Positions 1-13,057 of a stretch of DNA of 64,000 nt are shown here, in pieces (within the stretch, counting starts at the first letter, position 1; the number at the start of each line of letters is the position of its first letter). The notes below the pieces were generated by a model, which was not told the DNA's origin, ran no database searches, and saw nothing but the letters and a program-made list of their open reading frames with translations. Made by a program: the position numbers and the translations under genes. This DNA comes from Rhodovibrio sodomensis (GTDB lineage: Bacteria > Pseudomonadota > Alphaproteobacteria > Kiloniellales > Rhodovibrionaceae): the NCBI RefSeq assembly GCF_016583645.1, contig NZ_NRRL01000002.1, positions 85,006-149,005 on the forward strand. The letters run 5' to 3'.

Positions 1-1
1 C

Positions 2-3542
<3,541 letters not shown>

Positions 3543-3546
3543 CGCC

Positions 3547-3876
3547 ATGCAAGGCGGCGACGCGGACACGGAAGCCCCGGGCGTCTACCTGCTGGACCCG
3601 GACGACAGGTGGCGCCTGATCCACGCGGACCGCGGCGGCGACTACCACCTGCACGACATCAAGGAAGCTTTCGCGCTCGGCACCCGCGCGACCGGCGAGG
3701 ACGGCCTGCCCCTGCTCGCCCTGTCGCGCGCCGAGGCCCGCCAGCTGACCGCACACGCCCAAGCGCAGGCGTTAGACCAGGACGACGGCCTGACCGCGCT
3801 CGCCGCCGACATCGCGGCCGCCGCCCGCGACCTGCCCAAGATGATGACCCAGCTGCAGCTGCGCCAGGTGTTTTAA
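3547..3876 (+). CDS. hypothetical protein, 109 aa
   Basis: Not recognised. It starts 4 bases after the ligA stop and has the purine-rich ligA end (GGGGAGCAG) as a possible ribosome binding site, so it looks like the last gene of a recN-ligA unit. The product is soluble and acidic, without signal peptide or membrane segment. It holds a short aromatic/Asp-rich start (VYLLDPDDRWRLIHADRGGD) and an Ala-rich helical second half ending KMMTQLQLRQVF. Strong third-position GC like its neighbours argues that it is coding. A hairpin follows the stop. No function is proposed. Confidence 0.7.
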   Translation: MQGGDADTEAPGVYLLDPDDRWRLIHADRGGDYHLHDIKEAFALGTRATGEDGLPLLALSRAEARQLTAHAQAQALDQDDGLTALAADIAAAARDLPKMMTQLQLRQVF

Positions 3877-3886
3877 CTCATTTATT

Positions 3887-3988
3887 CCCCTCCTCCCGTC
3901 GGAGGAGGGGTTAGGGGAGGAGGCGCCACGGGTCTACGCCGCGAGCATCCTCCTCTCCCCGGCCCTCTCCTCCCACGGAAGGAGAGGG
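3887..3988. repeat. Two-hairpin intergenic palindrome, REP-like, between convergent genes
   Basis: Two purine/pyrimidine palindromes sit between the convergent 109-residue ORF and cobT. The first is a perfect 10-bp stem (3887-3896 with 3901-3910, loop CGTC). The second is a perfect 9-bp stem (3963-3971 with 3980-3988). Both are made of CCCCTCC-type tracts, and GGGGAGGAGG also recurs between them, so alternative pairings are possible. Such elements are commonly dispersed in alphaproteobacterial genomes. Here it could also act as a bidirectional terminator, though no long T-run follows on either strand. Confidence 0.6.
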
Positions 3989-4001
3989 GGAAGCAGCGGC
4001 G

Positions 4002-5894
4002 CTACCGGCGGCCGCCTGCGGCGCGTTGCTGGCCGCGGCGTTTGTTGGCGGGGACCAGGGATTCCTCGTCGAACAAATCGGCGAGACGTTCCAGCATGGT
4101 GCCGCCCAGCTGCTCGGCGTCGACGATCGTGACCGCGCGGCGGTAGTAGCGGGTGACGTCGTGGCCGATGCCGATCGCGGTCAGCTCGACCGGGCTCTTG
4201 CGCTCGATGAAGTCGATCACCTCGCGCAGGTGCTTTTCCAGGTAGTTGCCCGGGTTCACCGACAGGGTGGAATCGTCGACCGGCGCGCCGTCCGAGATCA
4301 CCATCAGGATGCGGCGCTGCTCGGGCCGGCCGACCAGGCGGTTGTGCGCCCACATCAGCGCCTCGCCGTCGATGTTCTCCTTCAGGATGCCCTCGCGCAG
4401 CATCAGGCCGAGCTTGCGCCGGGCCCGGCGCCAGGGGGTGTCGGCGGACTTGTAGATGATGTGGCGCAGATCGTTCAGCCGCCCCGGATTGGCCGTCTTG
4501 CCGTTGGCGATCCAGCGCTCGCGCGACTGGCCGCCCTTCCACATCCGGGTGGTGAAGCCCAGGATCTCGACCTTGACCCCGCAGCGCTCCAGCGTGCGCG
4601 CCAGGATGTCGGCGCTCATCGCGGCGACCGTGATCGGCCGGCCGCGCATCGACCCGGAATTGTCGATCAGCAGCGTCACCACGGTGTCGCGGAACCGGCT
4701 GTCGCTCTCCTGCTTGTAGGACAGCGGGTATTCCGGGTTGGCGATGATCCGCGCCAAGCGGGAGGTGTCGAGGTAGCCCTCCTCCAGGTTGAACTGCCAG
4801 GCGCGCGTCTGCTTGGCCAGCAGGCGGCGCTGCAGGCGGTTCGCCAGGCGCGAGACGACCGACTGCATGTGCGCCAGCTGCTGGTCCAGCATTTGCCGCA
4901 GGCGCGCCAGCTCGTCCGGATCGCACAGCTCGGCGGCGTCGGTGATCTCGTCGAATTCCTGGGTATAGGGCGCGTACGGCAAGTCGTCGGTCGAGTTGCG
5001 CCGGTCCTGATGGCGCGGCTGGGTGCCCGGCCGGCCCGGCTCCTCGGAGCTCGCGCCGGAGGTCATCTGACCTTCGCTATCGCTCTCCTGCTCCTCGACG
5101 CCGGAGCCCTCGCCCTCGTCCTGGCTGTCGCCGTCCATCGAGCTGCCGGACTCCGCGCTGTCCTGCTCGCCGCTCTGGGCGTCGCCCTCGCCGCTGTCGT
5201 CGTCGGACTCCTCGGCCTCGGCCTGCTCGTCCTCGTCGCTGGACGCCTCCTCCTGGTCGGTCGCGCTCTCCAGGTCGAGGTGCTGCAGCAGCTTGCGCAC
5301 CTGGCGGGCATAGTCGTCCTGGTCGGTGACGTGCTGGCCCAGCTGATCCAGTTCGCGCAGGACGTCGGCATCCAGGGTCGGCCGCCAGGCGTCGACCATC
5401 GCCTTGGCGGCGGGCGGCGGCGCCTGGCCGGTCATCGCCTCGCGCGCCATCACGCGCATGACCTCGGACAGCGGAACGTCCTCGCGGTGCTCGATGTTGG
5501 TGTAGCCGCGCGCCTTGTAACGCTCGTTCATCGCGGCATCGAGGTTGCTCGCGACCCCGGCCATGCCCTGGGCACCCAGCGCCTCGCAGCGCGCCTGCTC
5601 GACCGCGTCGAACACCTCGCGCGCGACCGTGTTCTGCGGCCGGTTCTGGGAGTGCACCTGGCTGTCGTGGTAGCGCAGGCGCAGGGCCTCGGCGTCCGCC
5701 TCGCCGCGCACCCGGCTGGCCTCGTTGTAGTTCAGGTCGCGCCCGGGCTGCGACAGGCGCATCTCGTTCCCCGACAGACCCTGCGCGTTGGAGGAGAAGG
5801 TCACGTGCAGGTCGTCCCGCCGGGCCATGGCGCGCATGGTCGCCCCGGTGGTCCGCCGGAAGCGATCCAGGGGACTCTCGTTGTCGTCCTTCAT
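4002..5894 (-). CDS. cobT: Cobaltochelatase subunit CobT
   Basis: Subunit of the ATP-driven CobNST chelatase that inserts cobalt into hydrogenobyrinic acid a,c-diamide in the aerobic cobalamin pathway. It has 630 residues: an N-terminal metallopeptidase-like region, a very acidic low-complexity linker (about 205-285, rich in Glu, Asp and Ser) and a C-terminal von Willebrand A domain whose MIDAS motif DNSGS (Asp411, Ser413, Ser415) is intact. The AAA partner cobS lies just upstream on the same strand, 54 bases apart, so they form one unit. The large subunit CobN is not in this window. ATG at 5894. Confidence 0.96.
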   Translation of the reverse strand: MKDDNESPLDRFRRTTGATMRAMARRDDLHVTFSSNAQGLSGNEMRLSQPGRDLNYNEASRVRGEADAEALRLRYHDSQVHSQNRPQNTVAREVFDAVEQARCEALGAQGMAGVASNLDAAMNERYKARGYTNIEHREDVPLSEVMRVMAREAMTGQAPPPAAKAMVDAWRPTLDADVLRELDQLGQHVTDQDDYARQVRKLLQHLDLESATDQEEASSDEDEQAEAEESDDDSGEGDAQSGEQDSAESGSSMDGDSQDEGEGSGVEEQESDSEGQMTSGASSEEPGRPGTQPRHQDRRNSTDDLPYAPYTQEFDEITDAAELCDPDELARLRQMLDQQLAHMQSVVSRLANRLQRRLLAKQTRAWQFNLEEGYLDTSRLARIIANPEYPLSYKQESDSRFRDTVVTLLIDNSGSMRGRPITVAAMSADILARTLERCGVKVEILGFTTRMWKGGQSRERWIANGKTANPGRLNDLRHIIYKSADTPWRRARRKLGLMLREGILKENIDGEALMWAHNRLVGRPEQRRILMVISDGAPVDDSTLSVNPGNYLEKHLREVIDFIERKSPVELTAIGIGHDVTRYYRRAVTIVDAEQLGGTMLERLADLFDEESLVPANKRRGQQRAAGGRR

Positions 5895-5948
5895 CCTCTA
5901 TCCACCCATTGCTCTGCCGGGCGCGCGGATCGTCGCCACCGGGCGCGC

Positions 5949-6950
5949 TTAAACCAGCGTCGCCTGCACGCCCGTCTCGGGCAGTTCGGTCCCGAAGCAG
6001 CGCTGATAGTACTCCGCCACCACCGGGCGCTCGAGCTCGTCGCACTTGTTCAGGAAGCTCAGCCGGAAAGCGAAGCCGATGTCGTTGAAGATCGCCGCGT
6101 TCTCCGCCCAGGTGAGCACGGTCCGCGGGCTCATCACGGTGGAGATGTCGCCGTTGACGAAGCCGCTGCGGGTCAGGTCGGCGCAGTGCACCATGGCGGA
6201 GACCTGCTCCCGGCCGTCCTTGGTGTCGAACTGCGGCAGCTTCTGCAGCACGATGTTGGTCTCCTCGTCGTGCGGCAGGTAGTTCAGCGTGGCCACGATG
6301 TTCCAGCGGTCCATCTGGCCCTGGTTGATCTGCTGCGTGCCGTGATAGAGGCCGGTGGTGTCGCCCAGGCCGACCGTGTTCGCGGTGGCGAACAGGCGGA
6401 AGGCGTTGTGCGGATGGATCACCTTGTTCTGGTCGAGCAGGGTCAGCTTGCCCTCGACCTCCAGCACGCGCTGGATCACGAACATCACGTCCGGCCGGCC
6501 GGCGTCGTACTCGTCGAACACCAGCGCGGTCGGGTTCTGCAGCGCCCACGGCAGCAGGCCCTCGCGGAACTCGGTCACCTGCTGGCCGTCGCGCAGAACG
6601 ATCGCGTCCTTGCCGATCAGGTCGATGCGCGAGATGTGGCTGTCCAGGTTGATCCGGATGCAGGGCCAGTTCAGCCGCGCGGCGATCTGCTCGATGTGGG
6701 TCGACTTGCCGGTGCCGTGATAGCCCTGCACCATGACCCGGCGGTTGTAGGCAAAGCCGGCCAGGATGGCGAGCGTGGTGTCCCGGTCGAAGCGGTAGGT
6801 GTCGTCCTGCTCTGGGACGTACTCGCTTTTCTCGGAGAAGGCCGGCACCTGCATGTCGACGTCCAGCCCGAAGGTCTGGGCGACCGAGATCTTCATGTCC
6901 GGGCCCGTGGCGGGCAGCGAGGTTTCGGCGTTTGCGGTCTGACTAGCCAT
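5949..6950 (-). CDS. cobS: Cobaltochelatase subunit CobS (AAA+ ATPase)
   Basis: AAA+ motor of the cobalt chelatase; it assembles with CobT into a ring that drives CobN. It has 333 residues, the usual length. Walker A is GYHGTGKST (residues 76-84, Lys82) and Walker B is LVFDEYD (143-149, Asp146-Glu147), followed by the sensor-like [16 protein letters not shown]. The frame stays open upstream for another 270 codons, but the protein family starts at [10 protein letters not shown] and AAAGGA lies 6 bases before that ATG (6948-6950), so 6950 is taken as the start. cobT follows. The 251 bases upstream show no cobalamin riboswitch box that I could find. Confidence 0.95.
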   Translation of the reverse strand: MASQTANAETSLPATGPDMKISVAQTFGLDVDMQVPAFSEKSEYVPEQDDTYRFDRDTTLAILAGFAYNRRVMVQGYHGTGKSTHIEQIAARLNWPCIRINLDSHISRIDLIGKDAIVLRDGQQVTEFREGLLPWALQNPTALVFDEYDAGRPDVMFVIQRVLEVEGKLTLLDQNKVIHPHNAFRLFATANTVGLGDTTGLYHGTQQINQGQMDRWNIVATLNYLPHDEETNIVLQKLPQFDTKDGREQVSAMVHCADLTRSGFVNGDISTVMSPRTVLTWAENAAIFNDIGFAFRLSFLNKCDELERPVVAEYYQRCFGTELPETGVQATLV

Positions 6951-7201
6951 CGATATCCTTTCCGTCCGCTTTGAACCGTCGCGCGCACCCCGGCGGCTGG
7001 CCGCTGACGGGGTGGCGATGTCGGGTCGGGACGCGGTGTTGCGCGGGTTTTGGTGGGACCGTCCGGCCTCAGATTTAAGACCTTTGACGTGCTTTGGGTA
7101 CCCCCGGCACGGGAGCCCACCCGGGCGCGCCGGCGTTCCGTCTGAAGGATCAACGCCTTGGCGCCCGGATTGTTTTGCCGCCGCCGCCCGAACCCGCGGC
7201 T

Positions 7202-7852
7202 TTAGCGATAGGCCTTGCGCAGGGTGGCGTAGGCCTGGTTTACGGTCTTCAGCCGGTCCTCGTTGGTCCGGTCGCCGCCGTTGGCATCCGGGTGGAAGCG
7301 CTTCACCAGTTCCTTGTAGCGCACCTTGATCGCCGCGAAGGTCGCCGGCGGATCCAGGCCCAACTCGGCCAGCGCGCGGTCGGTCTCCCCGGCATGGGTG
7401 GTGCCGCCGCCGCCGTTGGCGCGGCCCCGGCCGGTGCCGTCGTGCGCGTCCTGCCAGGACCGCTGGCGGTTCTGCTCCCACTGCCGGCGGGCGTCCTGCT
7501 GGTCGGTCTGCTCGGCGTGGAAGAAGCCGAAGTCGTCGCGCCAGCGCGGCCCCTGCCCGATCGAGCCGAACGGCCAGCTGGGCCGGTGCCAGCAGCTGTC
7601 GCGCCGGCGTTCCTGCTCGATCTGCGCTTCCGACATGCCGGCGTAGTAGTTCCAGGCGCGGTTGTACTCCCGCACGTGCTCCAGGCAGAAGTAGTAGTAT
7701 TCGTTCAGCCGGTCGCGGCTGCGCGGCGCGCGGTACTGTCCGTGGCCGGTACAGCCCGGGCGATCGCACGTGCGCGTCTCCGCCTCCTGACGGAAAAAGC
7801 GCCGCATCCGCGCGAACGGTCTGTGCAGGGCCTCGGAATCGGTACGCGCCAT
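7202..7852 (-). CDS. J-domain (DnaJ-like) protein with N-terminal Cys motif
   Basis: A 216-residue protein with a J domain at the C-terminal end: [30 protein letters not shown], with HPD at 187-189, the tripeptide that stimulates DnaK ATPase. It lacks the Gly/Phe and zinc-finger regions of DnaJ itself. The N-terminal half carries Cys30-x3-Cys34 and Cys56-x2-His59 (YYYFCLEHV), a possible metal site, and is rich in Arg, Trp and Tyr. Genes of this type next to cobS and bolA are a recurrent alphaproteobacterial neighbourhood; its client is unknown. ATG at 7852; upstream codons in the frame do not look like protein. Confidence 0.88.
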   Translation of the reverse strand: MARTDSEALHRPFARMRRFFRQEAETRTCDRPGCTGHGQYRAPRSRDRLNEYYYFCLEHVREYNRAWNYYAGMSEAQIEQERRRDSCWHRPSWPFGSIGQGPRWRDDFGFFHAEQTDQQDARRQWEQNRQRSWQDAHDGTGRGRANGGGGTTHAGETDRALAELGLDPPATFAAIKVRYKELVKRFHPDANGGDRTNEDRLKTVNQAYATLRKAYR

Positions 7853-7944
7853 GATGCCATCAAGTATGGGCGGCGCCTCCGGGCGAGGCAAGCTGTCCGC
7901 CCGGCGATCGCGGCCGGAAAACCGCCGCGTCCGACCGCCGCGCC

Positions 7945-8919
7945 CTACCGCCGCGAGGCGCGCAGGTCCGCCAGGTTGACGAGCGCCATGCCGCCCACGA
8001 TCAGCGCCAGCCCGCCCACGCGGGTCAGCGAGAGCGCCTCGCCCAGGACCAGCGTGCTCATGATCACCCCCGCCGTGGGCACGCCCAGAAGGCCGAGCGA
8101 CGTGGAGATCGCCGGCAGGCTGCGCTGCACCGTCACCACCGCCCAGAAGCAGAACGCGGTGGCGAGCGGGCCGTTGTAGAGCAGGATCGCGATCAGCTCG
8201 CCCGACCAGTCGATCCGGGCGTCGCCTTCGAACACGAAGGCGAGAATCAGCAGCACCGGCAGCGCGGCCAGCATCTGCCAGGGCGCCAGCTGCAGCGGGC
8301 TGGACGTCCAGGTGTGCCGGCGGGTGTGCAGGATGGTCGCCGCCCAGCCGAGCGCCGCCAGCATCAGGAACGCGTTGCCCAGCACCACGTCCGGATCGGA
8401 CCAGTCGAAGCCCAGCGGGTTGAACAGCACCGCCACCCCGGTCAGCCCCAGGATCAGGCCCGCGCCCTTGCGCGCGTTCAGCCGTTCGCCCAGCAGGTAC
8501 ACCGCGACCGGGGTCACCCACAGCGGCGTGGTGTAGGCCAGGATCGCCGAGCGGCCGGCGTCGACCGTCAGCAGCGCCAGGTTCACCAGCGACAGGAAGG
8601 TCGCCATCTGCAACAGCGCGACCGAGACCACGATCGGCATGTCCGCCCGGCGCGGCAGGCTGAGCCGGCCGGTGACCGCCAGCACGCCGAACAGCGTGAC
8701 CGCGCCCATCGACATGCGCGCGACCGCGAACCAGAACGGCGTGATCGACTGCAGGCCGATCTTCATCACCGGCCAGTTGGTGCCCCATAGCAGGATCACC
8801 GCCGCCAGCAGCAGATAGGCGCCCTTGGTCCCCGGATGGTGTCCGCTGGTCCCGCGGCCGCCGGACGCAGGTGCCTGGCCGGTCTGGGCGGCGGTGTCGC
8901 TGTCGGCGCGCGCGCTCAT
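7945..8919 (-). CDS. DMT/EamA-family membrane transporter
   Basis: An integral membrane protein of 324 residues with about ten hydrophobic helices in two EamA repeats: the first begins AYLLLAAVILLWGTNWPVMK (about residue 34) and the second AFLMLAALGWAATILHTRRH. The WGTNWPVMKIGL and GERLNARKGAGLILGLTGV segments are typical of the drug/metabolite exporter superfamily. Substrate cannot be told from sequence. The ATG at 8919 (MSARADSD) is preferred over upstream codons because AGAGG precedes it and the extra residues are Gly/Arg/Cys-rich noise. It is divergent from bolA, with the bolA promoter in the shared spacer. Confidence 0.9.
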   Translation of the reverse strand: MSARADSDTAAQTGQAPASGGRGTSGHHPGTKGAYLLLAAVILLWGTNWPVMKIGLQSITPFWFAVARMSMGAVTLFGVLAVTGRLSLPRRADMPIVVSVALLQMATFLSLVNLALLTVDAGRSAILAYTTPLWVTPVAVYLLGERLNARKGAGLILGLTGVAVLFNPLGFDWSDPDVVLGNAFLMLAALGWAATILHTRRHTWTSSPLQLAPWQMLAALPVLLILAFVFEGDARIDWSGELIAILLYNGPLATAFCFWAVVTVQRSLPAISTSLGLLGVPTAGVIMSTLVLGEALSLTRVGGLALIVGGMALVNLADLRASRR

Positions 8920-9084
8920 CGAACCTCTGTGCGAGACTGGCGGAGAAACTTCGGGCTGGTCGGGACGACGCGGACGGCCACGGCCGCCGGTTGGCGTGCA
9001 CGCTACCACCCGCCGGCCAGCGTGCAACCGCCCGCCGGCGGACGGCAGCGTCCCGCCGCACGCAGGACAACGCGCGCCGGATGC

Positions 9085-9112
9085 TTGACAGGCCGGACCC
9101 GCGGGCGATGCT
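9085..9112 (+). promoter_or_regulatory. Probable sigma-70 promoter of bolA
   Basis: TTGACA (9085-9090), a perfect -35 hexamer, is followed after 16 bases by GATGCT (9107-9112), which keeps 3 of 6 positions of the -10 consensus. The bolA start lies 58 bases further on. The -10 is weak, so the call leans on the -35 and the location. Confidence 0.45.
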
Positions 9113-9170
9113 GTCGCACCCTGGACCAATCCAGCCAGCCCCGCCCACCCGAGACAGGACAGACCGCATC

Positions 9171-9455
9171 ATGGAGTTCGCCCAGCGGATCGACCGCCAG
9201 CTGCGCCAGACCTTCGAGATCGAGCGTCTGGACGTCGTCGACGATTCGGCCAAGCACGCCGGCCATTCCGGCGCCCACCCGCTGGGCGAGACGCACTTTC
9301 GCTTGGTCGTCGTGTCGCTCGACTTCGAGGGGGTCGGCCGGGTCGCCCGCCAGCGCCTGGTCTACGACGCGCTGAAGGCCGAGATGGGCGAGCGCGTGCA
9401 CGCCCTGCAGTTGTCCTGCCGCACGCCGGAGGAGGACGCGAAGCTGGGCGTGTAG
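9171..9455 (+). CDS. bolA: BolA family protein
   Basis: A 94-residue BolA-fold protein. BolA proteins partner with monothiol glutaredoxins through a shared 2Fe-2S cluster and can bind DNA. The family marks are clear: ETHFRLVVVSLDFEGVGRVARQRLVYDAL, which includes the conserved RLVY helix segment, and HALQLSCRTPEE near the end, with a His-rich loop KHAGHSGAHPLG. ATG at 9171 is chosen because AGGAC lies upstream and family members begin about here. The cobT-cobS-J-protein-transporter block lies on the opposite strand. Confidence 0.95.
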   Translation: MEFAQRIDRQLRQTFEIERLDVVDDSAKHAGHSGAHPLGETHFRLVVVSLDFEGVGRVARQRLVYDALKAEMGERVHALQLSCRTPEEDAKLGV

Positions 9456-9594
9456 GGGGTCGGACGCGACCCCACACGTTTTCGCTGTCCGCCTCCACGC
9501 GCCGTAAACTCTCTAGTTGCATTTTCCGGCGGCTCGCATACGCTCGCATGACACTCTCATTGCGTGCAATTCTGGCCGAGCGGGTTACGGAAAG

Positions 9595-9900
9595 ATGCAG
9601 GGCAGCGACGCGGACGCCCAGGGCGGCCTGATCAACCGCAACGTCACGGTGAACGGCCGGCGCACCAGCATCCGGTTGGAGCCGGAGATGTGGGACGCCC
9701 TGGACGAGATCGCCAAGCGGGAGAGCGTGCGCGTCAGCGACGTCGTCTCCCGGATCGACCGGGATCGGCTCGGCCGCGGTGCGGGCCTGACCGCACGGGT
9801 GCGGGTGTTCGTGCTGGGCTACTTCCGCGCCGCCGCGACGGAGAGCGGCCACATGAACGCCGGCCACGGCCTGCTCTACGGCCACCCCGCACGGCGATAG
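9595..9900 (+). CDS. Ribbon-helix-helix domain protein
   Basis: A 101-residue protein with a ribbon-helix-helix core: VNGRRTSIRLEPEMWDAL forms the strand and first helix and EIAKRESVRVSDVVSRIDRD the second helix. It matches the RHH-4 type small proteins common in alphaproteobacteria, presumed DNA-binding dimers or anti-toxin-like regulators. The target is unknown and no toxin gene adjoins. An in-frame ATG lies upstream at 9517, but the ATG at 9595 follows ACGGAAAG and removes a stretch without protein character. The tail after residue 75 (GHMNAGHGLLYGHPARR) is His/Gly-rich. Confidence 0.8.
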   Translation: MQGSDADAQGGLINRNVTVNGRRTSIRLEPEMWDALDEIAKRESVRVSDVVSRIDRDRLGRGAGLTARVRVFVLGYFRAAATESGHMNAGHGLLYGHPARR

Positions 9901-9928
9901 CGGCGCCGGGTGCGAAACCAGATACCGC

Positions 9929-10480
9929 CTACTCGCCGGTGTAGTGCTCCGGCCATTCGCGCTGCACCACCGGGCCGTCGCTGCGGAAGGCGTGGCAGCT
10001 GTCGACCAGCGGCGGGCGGCCGCCCTGGATGCCGCGGATCTTGCCCTCCTTCTGCAGCACCGGATAGATCGTCTGGAAGGCGGGGGTGGCCATCGCGCCC
10101 AGCAGTTCGGTGATGTGGGTGCAGCCCTCGGTGCCGGCGAACAGCTCCTTCAGGGTCTTGCGCCAGCCGGTCGCGATGCGCTTGCCCTCCAGTTTCTTGT
10201 AGTTCGCCGCGATCGCCGGGCAGACGCCGAACGGGCCGGCGTTGGTGCTGACCTCGACCGCCCGGACGACGAACCGGTCGTCCACCGTCAGACGCACCTG
10301 CATGTCGTGCAGCGCCTCGCCCGGCTGGATCTCGCCGCGCTCGGTGTTGGTGAAGGGGTAGCCCTTGGTGTCGACGATCCGCCCCTCGATGTCCCAGAGG
10401 CCGTCGCTCCGGCGGAAGCCGTCGAACTGGTAGGTGCGCGTATGCAGGTGATCGCGCGCGGCGGGGGTCGACAGGGGCAT
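9929..10480 (-). CDS. DUF2889 domain protein
   Basis: A 183-residue soluble protein of the DUF2889 family, recognisable from HTRTYQFDGFRRSDGLWDIEG, DTKGYPF, and the later Cys-centred blocks FGVCPAIAANYKKLEG and TEGCTHITELLG. Members are widespread in proteobacteria; no reaction is established. The frame can be extended to a TTG at 10501, but the ATG at 10480 has GAGGA 9 bases upstream and fits the family. It is convergent with the RHH gene, 28 bases apart, and is read on the same strand as rplQ but beyond a hairpin. Confidence 0.88.
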   Translation of the reverse strand: MPLSTPAARDHLHTRTYQFDGFRRSDGLWDIEGRIVDTKGYPFTNTERGEIQPGEALHDMQVRLTVDDRFVVRAVEVSTNAGPFGVCPAIAANYKKLEGKRIATGWRKTLKELFAGTEGCTHITELLGAMATPAFQTIYPVLQKEGKIRGIQGGRPPLVDSCHAFRSDGPVVQREWPEHYTGE

Positions 10481-10645
10481 CGGGCCGTCCTCGGTCTGCA
10501 ACGTCGCTCACTGTAGCGGCGGCCACCGACAGGTCAAACGGCCTGCCCGATCGCCGGTTACGCCCCGGGGGTCCCACAGCCGCGCAAATCGGGACCGGAT
10601 ACGAAAGCGGCCGCCAGCGCGGGTGGACGCGCGGCGGCCGCCTCG

Positions 10646-10672
10646 GGCGCCGGTGCGAAACCGCACGGCGCC
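10646..10672 (-). terminator. Possible rplQ terminator hairpin
   Basis: Between rplQ and the DUF2889 gene: GGCGCC-G-GTGCG pairs with CGCAC-GGCGCC around an AAAC loop, giving 11 base pairs with one bulged G. No T-run follows on the minus strand, so it may be a 3' stability element rather than a full intrinsic terminator. Confidence 0.35.
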
Positions 10673-10697
10673 TGACCAGATAGCGGATCGCGGAGGC

Positions 10698-11123
10698 TTA
10701 CTCTTCGTCCTCCATCTCGTATTCCTGCTCGGCCGTCGGGCCGGAATCCGCGCCCTTCCAGGCGGGGTCGCGGTCGACCAGCTCGATCACCGCCATGGGC
10801 GCACAATCGCCCTGCCGGAAGCCGGCCTTGAGCACGCGGGTGTAGCCGCCGGGACGGTCCTTGTAGCGCGGGCCGAGCTCGTCGAAGAGCTTCTTCGCCA
10901 TCCGCTCGTCGCGCAGCTGGGACGCCGCCCGGCGACGGGCATGCAGATCGCCCTTCTTGCCCATCGTGATCAGCTTATCGGTGATCCGCCGAAGCTCCTT
11001 GGCCTTGGGCAGCGTGGTCACGATCTGCTCGTGCTTGATCAGCGAGGTCGCCATGTTGGCGAACAGCGCCTTGCGGTGGCTTTGCGTGCGGTTGAGTTTC
11101 CGCCCGCTCTTCATGTGACGCAT
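10698..11123 (-). CDS. rplQ: 50S ribosomal protein L17
   Basis: Large-subunit protein L17, placed near the exit tunnel. The family opening [17 protein letters not shown] and the helix [20 protein letters not shown] are plain. At 141 residues it exceeds the E. coli protein; the extra length is an acidic C-terminal tail ending [10 protein letters not shown]. It is the last gene of the alpha cluster but stands 265 bases from rpoA, with a terminator-like hairpin and T-run between them, so its dose may be set apart. GAGGAG precedes the ATG at 11123. Confidence 0.97.
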   Translation of the reverse strand: MRHMKSGRKLNRTQSHRKALFANMATSLIKHEQIVTTLPKAKELRRITDKLITMGKKGDLHARRRAASQLRDERMAKKLFDELGPRYKDRPGGYTRVLKAGFRQGDCAPMAVIELVDRDPAWKGADSGPTAEQEYEMEDEE

Positions 11124-11317
11124 GGCGTCATCTCCTCAAGCTCGTACCCGGGCGCGGCGTATCCGCCCGGTCGGGTGTTCCCGCATCCTCCTCGACATCG
11201 CCGGATCTCGCGGTACGAGATCGATTGGGTGGCTCCGACGCCGCGGCGCATGAGCCCCGCTCATCCGCCAGGTACGCCGGCTGCGCCCTCGCTCGTCCGT
11301 CCCCCGGGCGCCCAGGG

Positions 11318-11347
11318 AAAACCCGCCGCCGGGCTGCCGGCGGCGGG
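11318..11347 (-). terminator. Intrinsic terminator/attenuator between rpoA and rplQ
   Basis: A perfect 11-bp GC stem (11322-11332 with 11337-11347) with a 4-base loop, followed on the minus strand by TTTT (11321-11318). It has the form of a Rho-independent terminator, placed 42 bases after the rpoA stop. Since rplQ still lies downstream on the same strand, it either attenuates rplQ or implies a separate rplQ promoter, which I could not identify in the remaining gap. Confidence 0.7.
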
Positions 11348-11388
11348 CGTCACGCCACGGCTCTGGCGCCGCGCCCGCCGTCAGGCCG

Positions 11389-12405
11389 TTAGTACGGCTC
11401 TTCCAGCTTGCGGGCCAGTTCCTCGATGTTCTCCGGCGGCCAGCCCGGCACGTCCATGCCCAGCGACAGGCCCATCTGCTGGAGCACTTCCTTGATCTCG
11501 TTCAGCGACTTGCGGCCGAAGTTCGGGGTCCGGAGCATCTCCGCCTCGGTCTTCTGAACCAGATCGCCGATATAGACGATGTTGTCGTTCTTCAGGCAGT
11601 TCGCCGAGCGGACCGAGAGTTCCAGCTCGTCGACCTTGCGCAGCAGGTTCGGATTGAACGGCAGCTCGCTGGAGCTCTCCTGCTCGCCGCGCTGGCTCGG
11701 CTCCTCGAAGTTGATGAACAGCTGCAGCTGGTCCTGCAGGATGCGGGCGGCGAGCGCCACCGCGTCCTCCGGACTGACCGCGCCGTTGGTCTCGACGTCC
11801 ATGGTCAGCTTGTCGTAGTCGGTGACCTGGCCGACACGGGTGTTCTCGACGCGGTAGGCGACCTTGACCACCGGGGAGTAGACCGCGTCCACCGGGATCA
11901 GGCCGATCGGCGCGTCTTCCGGCCGGTTCTGGGTCGACGGGACGTAGCCCTTCCCGGACTCGACCGTCATCTCCATGTCGATCCGCGCGCCGTCGTCCAG
12001 CGTGCAGATCACCAGCTCCGGGTTCATCACGTCGATGTCGTGGCCGGTCTCGATCTGGGCGGCCTTGACCTCGCCCGGTCCCTCGCCGCGAAGGCGGATC
12101 CGCTTGGGACCGTCGCCGTGCATCTTCAGCGCGAGCGCCTTGACGTTGAGGACGACGTCGGTGACGTCCTCCCGCACGCCGGCGATCGAGGAGAACTCGT
12201 GCAGCACGCCGTCGATCTGGATCGAGGTGACGGCGGCGCCCTGGAGCGAGGACAGCAGGATCCGGCGCAGGGCGTTGCCCAGCGTCAGCCCGAAGCCGCG
12301 CTCCAGCGGCTCCGCGACAACCTGCGCGAAGCGCTTCGGGTCGCTCCCGCTCTGGATGTCGAGCTTGTTCGGCTTGATCAGTTCAGTCCAGTTCTTCTGC
12401 AGCAC
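11389..12405 (-). CDS. rpoA: RNA polymerase subunit alpha
   Basis: Scaffold subunit for RNA polymerase assembly, with a C-terminal domain that binds UP elements and activators. It has 338 residues from a GTG start (12403-12405) giving [16 protein letters not shown], the usual family opening. The open frame continues 22 codons upstream, but those residues are not family-like. The N-terminal domain shows [20 protein letters not shown] and the C-terminal domain the helix-hairpin-helix [20 protein letters not shown] and [16 protein letters not shown]. It follows rpsK, with a hairpin in the 175-base gap. Confidence 0.97.
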   Translation of the reverse strand: MLQKNWTELIKPNKLDIQSGSDPKRFAQVVAEPLERGFGLTLGNALRRILLSSLQGAAVTSIQIDGVLHEFSSIAGVREDVTDVVLNVKALALKMHGDGPKRIRLRGEGPGEVKAAQIETGHDIDVMNPELVICTLDDGARIDMEMTVESGKGYVPSTQNRPEDAPIGLIPVDAVYSPVVKVAYRVENTRVGQVTDYDKLTMDVETNGAVSPEDAVALAARILQDQLQLFINFEEPSQRGEQESSSELPFNPNLLRKVDELELSVRSANCLKNDNIVYIGDLVQKTEAEMLRTPNFGRKSLNEIKEVLQQMGLSLGMDVPGWPPENIEELARKLEEPY

Positions 12406-12492
12406 GGCTGGTGCCCCATGCTCGTTCGTAAGTGTCGTTGAGCCAAAGCCCGGCCGCGCGGATCGCGGCACCGGGCCCTGAAACGCACGGAC

Positions 12493-12518
12493 GCCGGCCG
12501 GGATTTGACCCGACCGGC
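12493..12518 (-). other. Hairpin between rpsK and rpoA
   Basis: GCCGGCCGGG (12493-12502) faces CCCGACCGGC (12509-12518) around a 6-base loop. On the minus-strand RNA the one mismatch becomes a G-U pair. An outer GCACGG/CCGTGC (from 12485 and to 12523) can extend the stem past a 2-base bulge. No T-run follows; it is likely an RNA processing or stability element. Confidence 0.45.
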
Positions 12519-12580
12519 CGTGCCGTAAGTTCCGTCATCGTCGCCCGCGCGACGCCGTCCCGCGGCGCCGGCGAACGCGT

Positions 12581-12973
12581 TTAGACGCGCCGGCGCTTGG
12601 GCGGCCGGCAGCCGTTATGCGGGATCGGCGTCACGTCGCGGATCGCGGTGATCGTGAAGCCGCAGGCCTGCAGCGCACGCAGCGCCGATTCGCGACCGGA
12701 GCCCGGGCCCTTCACGTTCACGTCGAGCGTCTTCATCCCGTGCTCCTGCGCCTTGCGCCCGGCCGTGTCGGCGGCGAGCTGGGCGGCATAGGGGGTCGAC
12801 TTGCGCGAGCCCTTGAAGCCCATCTGGCCGGCGCTGGCCCAGGAGATCGCGTTGCCCTGGACGTCCGAGATGGTGATCGTGGTGTTGTTGAAGGTCGCCG
12901 TCACGTGCGCGATGCCCGAGGTAATATTCTTTTTCTCGCGCTTACGCAGGCGCCCCTGGGTAGCCTTTGCCAT
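12581..12973 (-). CDS. rpsK: 30S ribosomal protein S11
   Basis: Platform protein of the small subunit that contacts 16S rRNA near the E site. It has 130 residues, standard length. The core is [22 protein letters not shown] and the closing [19 protein letters not shown] is invariant in the family. The conserved [18 protein letters not shown] is intact. Second gene of the alpha cluster, 84 bases after rpsM, with rpoA next. ATG at 12973. Confidence 0.98.
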   Translation of the reverse strand: MAKATQGRLRKREKKNITSGIAHVTATFNNTTITISDVQGNAISWASAGQMGFKGSRKSTPYAAQLAADTAGRKAQEHGMKTLDVNVKGPGSGRESALRALQACGFTITAIRDVTPIPHNGCRPPKRRRV

Positions 12974-13057
12974 GCCGTTTCGCCGTCCTTGACTGGTCTA
13001 TCGCGCTTGGGCGCGGCACGCCGGAGATCCTGACCGGACCGCCAACGCCGCCCGCAT

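Noticed and set aside
6951..7201. Search for a cobalamin riboswitch upstream of cobS.
   Set aside because: No B12-box-like element or suitable fold was found by eye; a covariance search would be needed to be sure.
3547..9630. Similar starts MQGGDAD (3547) and MQGSDAD (9595) in two small proteins, as a possible shared tag.
   Set aside because: Similarity ends after seven residues and the rest of the proteins is unrelated; likely chance.
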